The translations under genes were made by a program, and so were the position numbers. Shown here in pieces: positions 54,838 through 64,000 of a stretch of 64,000 nucleotides of DNA. Under the pieces are notes generated by a model. That model searched no databases. It saw only the letters and a program-made list of their open reading frames with translations, and was not told where the DNA came from. This DNA comes from Gambelia wislizenii (taxonomy: Eukaryota > Chordata > Lepidosauria > Squamata > Crotaphytidae). Where the stretch lies: assembly GCA_030847615.1 (NCBI GenBank), contig JAUMIR010000001.1:377872687-377936686 (forward strand). The letters are read 5' to 3'. Positions within the stretch are counted from its first letter, which is position 1. Every line of letters begins with the position of its first letter.

Positions 54838-55345
54838 CTTCTAGGGCAACTGCCCTGACCTTGGAGGGAGAGAAGAAGAGGCAGGCAGGCACAGCTCCAT
54901 CATGCCTAGGCCAAGAAGCAGATGAAAGGCCCTCCATCCATCCCAACTGCCACTGCCCTGGTTTCAGAGGAAGAGAAGAAGAGGCAGGCACAGCTCTATC
55001 ATGCCCAGTCCCAGTAGCAGATGAAAGGCCTCCCTCCATCCCATCTGCCACTGCCTGTTCTCAGAGGGAGAGAAGAGGCAGGCACAGCTCCATCATGCCC
55101 AGGTCCAGAAACAGATGAAAGCCCCCCCTCTCCATCCCAACTGCCACTGCCCTGGCCTCAGAGGAAGAGAAGAAGAGGCAGTATCTGTTGGACTTAATCC
55201 TCTTCCCCACTGCCATTCCCTTTTCCTCATGCCTTGTGTCTGCTTAGATTGTAAGCCTGAGTGCAGGGAACTGTCAAATTAACAATTTGTAAGCTGCTCT
55301 GAGAGCCTTTGTGGCTGAAGAACAGGGTATAAATACTATAAACAA
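54838..55345 (+). repeat. Minisatellite (about 95-bp units) followed by a LINE-like tail
   Basis: Three full units and a partial fourth share GAGAGAAGAAGAGGCAGGCA, CAGCTCCATCATGCCCAG and AGATGAAAGGCC; the phrase ACAGCTC recurs at 54891, 54990 and 55084. The array runs into GATTGTAAGCCTGAGTGCAG and GGGTATAAATACTATAAA, a LINE-type 3' end ending in (AAAC)n at 55340-55352. Confidence 0.65.
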
Positions 55346-55639
55346 ACAAACAAACTGGCCTTCTACAAGTGAGTGGTGCCTTCTGCTACATGGTCTGAGT
55401 GTTCAAATAAGCCATTTTGAGCCACAAAAGGCCCAACAAAGTTTCACCTGTATGTACGACATGTATGGGAATAAGAGGCCCCAGTGACTCAGGCTACAGT
55501 GCAACTGCTCTATGATCTTCACAAATGGATGGTTGCTGTTATTAACTCTCACAGTATTGATTCCAGGTTTTTGTATTGTTTTGAGGTGAAAAACCTAGCT
55601 CAGTTACTTTCTGATCCCTAAAAGTGGCTACAGCTTACT

Positions 55640-55780
55640 GTGGTGGCTGGAAATAGGTGACCCTCCAGATGTTAACAACTGCTCCCATTGGGCCTCATTG
55701 TTGGACAGGCTGGTTAGGGCTAATGGGAATTAGAATTCAACAACATCTGGAAGGCCAAAGGTCCTCGAGCTCTGGTTTAC
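55640..55780. mobile_element. Decayed hAT-like MITE
   Basis: CCCTCCAGATGTTAACAACT at the left and CAACATCTGGAAGGCCAAAG at the right form inverted arms of the same family as 36764-36898. The flanks are too degraded for a target duplication. Confidence 0.5.
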
Positions 55781-55789
55781 TGCCTCCAG

Positions 55790-56337
55790 GGTGCTACATC
55801 TATAGCACTTAGATCTCACTTTAACTCTCATGGCTCCATCCTATGGAATTATGTTATTTGTACTTTCTTGAGGAATTTAGGATTTTCTGTCAGAGAATTT
55901 GAATGCCTCACCAAAGTACAAATCCCAGGATTCAGAAGGCTGCAGCCATGGCAGATAATGTGGCATCAATAGCGTGGCTGGGCCAAAGTATTTTCTGGAA
56001 AAGGCCCACCACCCAGTGAAGTAAAATTAACTGTCCGTCCAGCTTGTTTCTGGAACTGAACTTCACTGGTGGCAGGATATAGCATGTCGTAGTCTCCAGA
56101 AGAATGGCCATAGTGGTGGTGATGGGCTTGTTGTTGCTGTTGCTGCTTCCTGAAGCAGTTGTGTCACTCTGCCTAATGGCAGAGCTGCTCTGCTCTCAAA
56201 ATGTTATCAGAACTGTTGATAGCAACAGCACCATTATGTATGGCCTTGGACATGCCACAGGCTACTACGGGAAAGGGCATTACTGGATAGTAGCAGTGAT
56301 GGGAGACTGTCAATGAATACCAGGTGCTGTAGAATAT
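55790..56337. other. MITE-like relic and unrecognised sequence
   Basis: At 55815-55975, CTCATGGCTCCATCCTATGG and AAATCCCAGGATTCAGAAGG then GCCATGGCAG form the arms of a widespread reptile-type MITE with undefined ends. A hydrophobic 70-codon open frame at 56104-56316 arises from a GTTGTTGCTGTTGCTGC stretch. Confidence 0.4.
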
Positions 56338-56904
56338 GGACTTTATCAGATGCACTAAATATGGCATCATAACAACGCCACATAAACACGAAAGGGCACA
56401 CATACCAGACAATGTTGCCCTTTCACATTTATGTCTTGTCCTTAAGCCAATCTATTTTATTGACTGGAAAAGCCATTAATAGGTCAGCTGTGCTTTTTTT
56501 TTTTTTTTTTTTGCCAGCATAGCCAGCATATATAATCTCGTGTCTTTTTTTCACATACTTACCTCGTGAATGGTTGGACCAGCCAGAACACTTCCACGTG
56601 AGATCGCAACATCCAGGTAAGCGACACACTTTTTATTACCCTTCCCAGTTTACTTGGAAGTTTTTAAGTATGTGTATGTGCTTGATGTTTTCTATGTTTT
56701 ATTTTTAAATATCCCACATGATGGAGTCTTGCGGAATTTCAAAGGAGGACGTGAACAGGGCTTTGTTCATTTGCTCTTCATTGCCAGGGAAGCCTTCTGC
56801 TGGGAGAGAAGGTAAGTGTGGTGGGGGGTTCTTTTGCTGGCATAAAAATTGTTTTTTTTTATGCCAGCAAAAAAATGTTTAAAGGTGCTCATCTGATAAA
56901 GTCC
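56338..56904. mobile_element. Harbinger-like MITE, TAT target duplication
   Basis: The left end is GGACTTTATCAGATGCAC and the right end CATCTGATAAAGTCC, inverted. TAT stands immediately outside both (56335-56337, 56905-56907). The interior has a GCATAAAAATTG/TTTTTATGCC hairpin near 56840-56868 and a poly-T run. No transposase. Confidence 0.68.
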
Positions 56905-56949
56905 TATATTTCAGAAGTAAGAAGTGGCAAAATCACCACTGAGTATTCC

Positions 56950-57015
56950 TTGCCTAAGAAAACCCTATGGAATTGATGGGGTTGTTGTAAGTCGACAGGC
57001 AACTCAAAGACAAAT
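56950..57015 (+). mobile_element. SINE family A, tail only
   Basis: TGCCTAAGAAAACCCTATGG, TGGGGTTGTTGTAAGTCGAC and GGCAACTCAAAGACAAATAC: the last 65 bases of the SINE, followed by a CAGTAGTAGTAG run. Confidence 0.55.
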
Positions 57016-57030
57016 ACACACAGTAGTAGT

Positions 57031-58370
57031 AGTAATTGTTGTTATGTGCTATCAAGTTGGCTTTGACTTATAATGACCCCACGAGTGAGCTATCTCCAAG
57101 AGCCCTGGTCAACAACAACCCTGCTCAGGCCTTGCAAACTCAGGGCCATGACTTCCTTGTTTGAATCAGTCCACCTGTAATGTGGTCTTCTTCTTTTCCT
57201 ATTGTGTTCAACTTTATTGAGCATTGTTGTCTTTTCTAGTGAATTGTGTCATCTCATGATATGTCCAAAGTATGATAGCCTCCATTTAGTTATTTTGGCA
57301 TCAAGGGGAAGTTTGGGCTTCATTTACTCAAGCACAAGGAGTGTCTTTTGGCACTCCATGGCATTCTTTCTTGCTACTGCTGCTACTGTTGTGTGCTTTC
57401 AAGTTGTTCCCGACTTATGGTGGCCTTAAGGCAAACCTATCAGGGGTTTTTTTGAGGCTAGGAGTGTGTGACTTGTCCAAGGTCATCCAGTGGGTTTTCA
57501 TGGCCAAGCAGGGATTCAAACCCTGGTCTCCAGAGTCATAGTCCTCTACTCAAACCATTATGCAATACTGGCTGCTTATTAGTACAGCACATTTCAAATA
57601 AGTTGATATTTTCCCCTTATTGACTTTCTTCACTGTCCAGCTTTCACAAACATGCATAGAAACTGGAAATGCTATGACATGGATAATTCCGCCTTTGGTA
57701 ATTAATTATGTAACTTTATACTTGAGGATCTTACCTAGTTCCTTCATAGATTGCCTTCCAAGTCTTAAACCTTTATCTGGTTTCTTGACTACAGTCTCCA
57801 TTTTGATTGGTGGAAGACCCCTTTTTTTAAAATGTTCAAAGATAAATCTGGTTTTGCACTTTCTTCCTTAACTTTCATCATTAGTCATTCCAAGTCTTTA
57901 CTAGATTCTTTTAGTAATATGGTTTCATTTTCATATCTTAAATTATTTAAATTATCTCCCCTAATTTATATTGTGCATATAAATTAAACCAATAGGGTGA
58001 TAATGTTCAGCCTTCTCTGATTCTTTTGCCAACTAGAAGCCATTTTGTTTATCCATAGTCTATCCTGATAGTGGCCTCTTCGCCAGGACAATCAAATGTT
58101 GTGGCACTCATACTTCTGTTAGAGTGATCCATAGTTTTTCATAATCTGTACAGTCAAACATTTTTGCTGTAAGCACAAGGCGATTTTCTACTGAAATTCT
58201 TTGGTGTGCAACTGTGCACCATTAGCCAACATATGTTTTCAATATGATCTTACTGTCTCTTCCTTTTCTGAATCCTGCTTGGAGATTTGGCATTTCTTAC
58301 TCCATATACAATAAAAGCCTTTTTTGTAAAATTTCTAACATCATTTGACCACTGTCTGGTTGACTGATTC
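57031..58370 (-). mobile_element. RTE-type LINE, degenerate second copy
   Basis: In reverse the left part is the 3' end (GTTATGTGCTATCAAGTTGG on the plus strand). The right part reads an RT core: YMEEEMPNLQAGFRK-like at about 58290 and a CTDYEKLWITL-like block near 58140. The order and spacing parallel 51680-53475. It is interrupted by a SINE at 57388-57580 and contains stops. Confidence 0.6.
57388..57580 (-). mobile_element. tRNA-derived SINE (family A), nested in the RTE copy
   Basis: In reverse: head AGTATTGCATAATGGTTTGA, B-box-like GGGTTTGAATCCC, GATGACCTTGGACAAGTCAC, and tail CATAAGTCGGGAACAACTTG. The RTE sequence resumes on both sides. Confidence 0.72.
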
Positions 58371-58400
58371 TGATTTGGGTTGTCCATGGTAAAGACACTC

Positions 58401-58729
58401 AGGACTTTTTCAAACAGGGTGAAAAAAAAAAACCCGAGGAGGTCGGGAGAAGAACGGGGCTGTCACGCTTACAGAACCCCGTTTCAGACAGCCCCATCCT
58501 CTCCTGACCTTCCCCCATCCTTCCTCTGTGCTGCCCACACAAGAAATGCACCACTTTTTTTTCACAGAAACCCCCATCAATAAAAAGCAGAGCCCTCAGC
58601 ACAGAGGAAGGACAGGAGAAGGTTGGGAGGAGGACAGGGCTGTCTGAAATGGGGCTCTGTAAGCACAACAGCCCCATTCTTTTCCTGACCTCCTCGGTGT
58701 TTTTTTTTAACCCCGTTTGAAAAAGTCCT
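58401..58729. mobile_element. Foldback MITE (long inverted repeats)
   Basis: Ends AGGACTTTTTCAAACAGGG and CCCGTTTGAAAAAGTCCT. The arms of about 130 bases match through GAGGAGGTCGGGAGAAGAAC and CGGGGCTGT-type blocks. TCA at 58399-58401 and 58729-58731 is a possible 3-bp target duplication. Terminal bases resemble the element at 23948. Confidence 0.75.
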
Positions 58730-58734
58730 CAGAA

Positions 58735-61478
58735 GTGGTTTACTATTGCCTTCTTCTGTGCAGTACTATCAAGAGTTAGCTAAAATGACATTGCTGTTGT
58801 CTTTAAGAGATCCTTTGCAAGTGTCACCTCCCACTATTTGCTGCTGTCCAATAGCTTTCCTTCTGAAGCTTCTTTGCCACTATTACCATTGGAATGGTGA
58901 TAATTGAATGCATCTTGCTCTGGTGTCTCCATTTTGCCTTAAGTGACCATCCTAGGAGTCTAGATTCTTGGTAGGGATAATGCTGAGTGTAGTCTTCTGG
59001 CAGTGTCAGCCTCTCTGACACACTTAAATACCCTGTCCAGGACCAGGTGCAATATGGCTACGAAGCCTCTATCTAATCCCCTTCTAATTATTTCCCACCT
59101 TACTTGATAGTCTTGTGTGTATGTGCTGAATGAATGCTTGCATGTGTGAATTCAGTCTTAACAGTTCAATAACATTTATTCAGGTTATTTTTGGTTTCTT
59201 GCTCCATTTTTTTCCTTAGCTCCACTAGTATACATAGGTTAATAGATCCCATAAGTTACGCAGTCTCTTGCATTGCTAACGAGTTACTATAATTCCCCAT
59301 TGTAAGACCGATACATGCATGGACCTTTTCCATGGGCACAAGGGTTGTGCATAACAGTTTTGTTACACAAACAAATATCTGAGAGAGGGAGCTGAAATAA
59401 TATAGTCTTATATTAAGTGCTTGAGAGGTGGAGAGGCTGAGGTGCCCATGACAGTTGCCCAGAATAGTTGACTAAGGTAAACTCCTAGAGGAGCAAAGTG
59501 GTTTGATCAACAAAACTGAAACGTGCTCTTAGTACTGGATTTTCTACAATGGGAGTCCAACCCGAAAGAAGCCTGTTTTTCTCACAGTGAAACAAGCACA
59601 ATAGTTCTGCCTTTTATTAAAGAAACACACATACAATGGAATGAATCCAGACTCGTGCTCAGTAGGGTCCTGGTTGTATTGGAAGAAGGAATTGGATGGA
59701 GAATTCCCTTATTTCTCATCTGCTACAACACTCAGCATTATCCCTCATGTTGTTCCACTGGATCTCGAGCCTCTTCACAAATGGAAGAAGCCCTTCTGTT
59801 CACACAGTAGCAAGTCTGGATTCGATCTGATATTTGTCATATACATACCTCCTTTAGTAGTTTCTTTGTATTCTGTGATTGTTACACTGTAATACAGTAA
59901 TCCAAAAAGTGCTTTCCCCACAAGCCTTTGCTGCAATGTGTTAAGAAGACTTTGTGACATTCCTAATTTTTTAAGGCTAATTAACTCTAGCATTGTCATC
60001 AAAGCCCAACTGCTAGTTATTATGCAGGAATGAGCCAATTTACAGTAAATCAGTCAAGCTGTTTTAGATTGATATTCCACACCACACTTTTAAAATGCCT
60101 TTTCAGAATGTAAGTTGTCATTTTGAGCTTTGATTTATCATAGATATTGTCATTTTAGCTTTCAGTAGGACAAAGGAAAGCAAAATGTAAAAAGTCAGCC
60201 TGCTATCTCTTGATGTTGGAGCATTTTCCCTCTAAGACACTACATACTAGCATAGTACATGTAAGATACAACTCTGTTATTCTGTATGAAAGGCAGAAAT
60301 GCAATAGCTTATAAAAGGTTCTTTTCAGCAGTGGAAGCCAGAACATGTTTATTTCAAGACAAAGTGGTATGTGGCTGTTACTCCAGATGCCACAGTGATC
60401 CATAAAATTTATGGCAAGCAGCACCACACTTTAGTAGCTCTAACAAAGTGCTACTCTGATTGATGTGTATAGGATGCGTCCTTCTGTTCCACTGTGAACA
60501 CTGCTTCTTCTCACCTTTACTCTTCTAAGGAGATACATAAGCTGCAAATTGAATTCAAAATGACTCCCCCCACCCCTCTTCTGGAGAGCTAAAGTTGTCT
60601 GAAAAGGCATAGGAAGTAACTTTGTCATTGATTCAATGACAGAGAATATGTGTAGTTGTTATCTGACAAGGCTGATGGAAGTTGATTCATGATTGGCTGG
60701 AGAGTTGGCCAGTCAATACTGGGCAAATATGTCTTCCACTGAAAACCAGAAGAGTAGATTCCCCCCTCACCCAGTTAAATCCAGAGAAGATTGTTATATG
60801 CACCCAATACAGAACAAATGCAAAAATAAAGTTAATTACAAGGATTAGTGGGGTGTAATAAATGTGTAGGTCTGGTTGATTACAAGGCTGCAAATGTTGC
60901 ATTACTATGGTTGGAATATGGGAATCTGCTCAGTCTCTCCTTCCAAATGTAAAATCTGGCATTTTTGCCATGAGATGACTGTGGAGAGAAATGCCAAGGA
61001 ATTCTGAGTCACTTGCTACAAAGTTAAATCTGCAAGAGACACAACTGAGTTTTATTCATTATTGACTCATCTCTGTCATTAGATAGCCTCTCTACCTTTT
61101 TCTGTTGGAATATTGTTGCAGAGTAGGGATGTTCCATTATATTGACCCCATTTGCATTGTTTCATTGGCAATCTTTAGCAGATAATTTGGCTTGATCCTT
61201 AACCTCTGCTTTTCCTAGTAGAATATATTCCATCTATGTTCTCTGATTAAGGGATATAAAGGGCTGTTCCAAGATATTTTGCTGCCTGAGGTGAAGTATA
61301 AGTTGTCACCTGCCTGCACCATTTCAGCTTCCTGTAAGGTATGCTAGGCTAAGCAGTAGTGTCACTTGATTGGTAATTTGAATCAGTGAATGGGCAATTG
61401 AATCAAGAGGGTTGTCTAAATGGTGAAAATAAACCTCATGGAATTTTCTGGGAATACGACTGTCTAAATAGGATCCTA
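58735..61478. other. Mostly unrecognised
   Basis: I see no exons, known repeat ends or long open frames. It may contain diverged repeats below what I can recognise by eye. Confidence 0.4.
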
Positions 61479-61525
61479 GAATCATAGAATTGCAGAGTTG
61501 GAAGAGACCACGAGGGCCATATACC
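61479..61525 (-). mobile_element. CR1 3' terminal fragment
   Basis: TAGAATCATAGAATTGCAGA then GTTGGAAGAGACCACGAGGG, identical in order to the 3' end of the CR1 at 15051. It stops abruptly at GGGCCATA. Confidence 0.8.
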
Positions 61526-63158
61526 ACGGTATTTAGAAGGACGGGGACTCAAAACGGCAAAACCAAGCCTTTGTGGCTTTTCCTGTAGTTTTTTTTTTTT
61601 TTTAAAGCAGCAAGGTGGGGTGCATTTGACATGTTAGGACAAGTGATTCGCTTTGAATCACCTTCCCATACAAGAGGATGAGCAAATCTGATTGGCTGGG
61701 GGAGCATGGGGGTGGGGCTTGCTAGCAGGGCAAACACTCACTGCCACCATGTTGAATTTTTGTCTTAGTGAGCAGTCACTAAGGCGATAAAATGAGGTGT
61801 TTTCTTTCTTTTATTTTCTTTTTGCTGTCCTTTATTCAGAAAATTGCTCTATCATTCCAGTGCATCTTAGACAACCGGTTGTTGTTGTTTTTTTAAAAAA
61901 ATTGGTGATGGTGAAGTACTAATGCGGGTAAATCACTTGCAGCTGCCATCTGGCATGCAAAGCTCTGGGTGTCTCTGGGGCCAAAAACACTGTCAAGACA
62001 AATCGGTGCTGCTGCAAAATGCTGTTACTGTGAGGTACCCCATTTACCACCACCCCTTATATAGATCTGCCCTTGATTCCTGGCAGTGAGGAAAAGTTAG
62101 GGGTATAAATAAAGATGACAACAACAATAACAAAACAGGTTTCCCTGATCTGAACCTGATATTCTAGCACTATACCGCACTAGTTTAATATACAGTTCCA
62201 TTCATATGCAGAAGTCAGATTGTAAAGTCATGCCTGGATTTCCCATCTAAGCATAGTTCAGATAGTTCTACTCCAAATTCTATATTTGATTGGTTTAATC
62301 TTCATGTCAGGCGGGGGCACCTACACTTTCTGCCTTTGCTGCGTTGCTGACCACTTTTGACAGCTGGAGGCACTTTCCAAAGCATTTGCAATGTAATTGG
62401 AAAGTATCATCAAATCCCACCATTATATGTGATTTAAATACCTCTGTGATCACTTCATAAAGGAAAAGTTCTCTGATCAGATGAAGAAAGCAAAATGACA
62501 GGCCAAGCCAAAAGTGTTTTATGTTACCTGATATCCTTTTCTAGATTGCATAGACCACTCACCAAGCTCCACCTGGCAAATATAAAACACTTCTGATACA
62601 TTTGGGCCTTTAATGTTACCTTGATCTTTTATTTGATTAAACTATTTACCTGTGTCCTAAAAGCCAAGTTTGTATGTAGCTATTCATTCATTATTTCTAT
62701 GAAACATATGCTTTCATTATTATTATTTTTTTAAATTAAGACAATTTGCAGGGTGGTATGTTGGAGACAGGGTGGCTGTTCATAGAAAAAAAAAACCAGA
62801 TTGTAGTAATAAATATGCACATTCAAGTTTTCTTTGTTTTGGGATTTAATTTCCCTCATTGCTGAAAGCATTTGCTTCTTGTTTTGTTCACTAAAATAAT
62901 ACACATATAATCTGTTTTGGCCTTTCTCTATCCAAAAATTGTAGGTGTCTGTGGATTATTTCCAAAGCATCACTCCTCATGATTTTGCTTCTGGGCACTG
63001 CAAGGGTAATCCCTACTTGCTCCTTTTTTCCCTTCAGTGCCCCAGAATGATGAAACATGATGCAAAGTTGATGTTTTGTGAAATCAAAATGGCAGCCACC
63101 AGGAATGATCACTCAAGACAGCTCCTGCTGGCAGTAGAGATAATCTCTCTCACACTTA
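61526..63158. other. Mostly unrecognised
   Basis: Poly-T at about 61590-61603; otherwise nothing recognised. Confidence 0.4.
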
Positions 63159-63908
63159 GGATATTATCACACAAGCATGTATTATAAACACTGTAATTCC
63201 ACAATTGAAGAAACCAGAAACATAGAGGCATGATTACATTAATTTTTGCACTTTGTTGCAATTGCACAACACTACAGCTAACAGAATATTGCACAACCAT
63301 CTACTAGCTGTTTGAAGCTTGTGCTATTGCAACACTCGTTTTCACATTGTGTTGGAATAGCACTGTATTGCTACTTTGAGCTGGCTCGCGCATGCACCTT
63401 AAGTTTTTTTTCTCTTCCTTCTGTGATTTCACAAGAATGTGGTTTCAGCCATTATCATGAGAAGATGCCACTTCAATTAAACAAACAAAAACAAAACAAA
63501 TAAACAAAGAAATTAACAAATTATCAATCAATCAAACACAAAGAAAACATACTGAGAAAAGGTGACAGTTCATTAAAAGCATGTCATGGAGGTCCTCTTC
63601 ACACTCTCCACCAGAAGTTGAATTATGTGTTCTCATTGGGAATGAGAAAAGAGGAAGGAATGCTCACTCACACTGTAATATCGGAACTACAGCAGGACTG
63701 AATTATCACACGCTTGTCAATACTGGGGAAAATAGCAATATTGACAGCTATTCACAGGTTTTGCCCATGAATGCAAAGGTACACCTCAGTAATGGTTGGG
63801 GTGCTCACCAATCATGGTATAAAGATGATGTTGTGTGATACTGTGAAGCCATTACTGGTACTATCTCAGTGTAATTCCATGATTTCAGCTTTATGTGATA
63901 GAGTCCCC
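63159..63908. mobile_element. Possible MITE with GGATATTATCACA-type ends
   Basis: GGATATTATCACACAAGC at 63159 and GCTTTATGTGATAGAGTCC at about 63888-63906 are imperfect inverted ends. The outside trinucleotides (TTA, CCA) do not match, so the boundaries are uncertain. Short plus-strand frames inside have no domain. Confidence 0.3.
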
Positions 63909-64000
63909 ACACTCCCAAATGGAGCAAATGGGACGCTCATTGGTTCTCTTCTGTATCCATTTTATGATGAATAGATATCAACCCTATTTGGTACAGATTT
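63909..64000. other. Window end, nothing recognised
   Basis: No feature recognised in the last 90 bases. Confidence 0.4.

Noticed and set aside
56104..56316. Hydrophobic 70-codon frame that looks like a signal peptide plus short mature part
   Set aside because: The hydrophobic stretch comes from GTT/GCT triplet repeats. There are no splice sites, no homology and no extension.
8030..64000. Search by eye for FSHB exons, expected upstream of ARL14EP from mammalian gene order
   Set aside because: No frame with the glycoprotein-hormone cysteine pattern (such as CAGYC) was seen; the gene is probably beyond the right edge.

Overview
This is vertebrate nuclear DNA, almost certainly from a squamate reptile. 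The host is inferred from repeat composition, since the only gene present is widely conserved. The window carries CR1, L2-type and RTE/BovB-type LINEs, tRNA-derived SINEs with LINE-like 3' tails, many short TA-flanked Tigger/pogo-like elements, and hAT-like and Harbinger-like MITEs. There is no bacterial-style gene organisation. Nearly all long open frames are transposon remnants or chance.

The one host gene I recognise is at the left edge on the minus strand: the first coding exon of ARL14EP (453-875). A canonical acceptor at 949-950 and donor at 451-452 define an exon at 453-948. About 7 kb upstream lies a CpG-rich promoter (about 7780-8350) with a probable non-coding first exon ending in a consensus donor at 7867/7868. 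The rest of the gene lies beyond base 1. A second GC-rich spot at about 10,270-10,345 has a perfect NRF1 palindrome and a minus-strand donor, and may be an alternative promoter. From memory of human 11p14, FSHB lies upstream of ARL14EP, so the 8-64 kb part may be the corresponding intergenic interval. I found no FSHB exon or any other host exon in it.

Layout. 1-8 kb: 5' end of ARL14EP with its large intron, which holds a nested pair of LTRs. 8-15 kb: dense DNA transposons, including hAT-like elements, paired Tigger-like elements and a composite element (11831-14779) with a 470-bp palindrome. 15-27 kb: CR1 copies, a degenerate tandem array, a gypsy integrase relic, a GC-rich palindromic minisatellite inside a Tigger-like element, BovB and L2 relics, and a foldback MITE. 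28-30 kb: an L2 element with an uninterrupted 3' reverse-transcriptase frame. 32-35 kb and 43-45 kb: three closely related copies of one non-LTR retrotransposon, one with a textbook twin-priming inversion. 36-41 kb: a hAT MITE with perfect 8-bp duplications, a Helitron-like element and a Harbinger-like element. 45-64 kb: mostly unrecognised sequence with CR1 ends, SINEs, two RTE fragments broken by later insertions, and several MITEs with GGA-type ends and 3-bp target duplications.

No host pathway or operon can be reconstructed. The window is best read as the upstream flank of one gene plus a layered record of transposition in which insertion order can often be read from target duplications.
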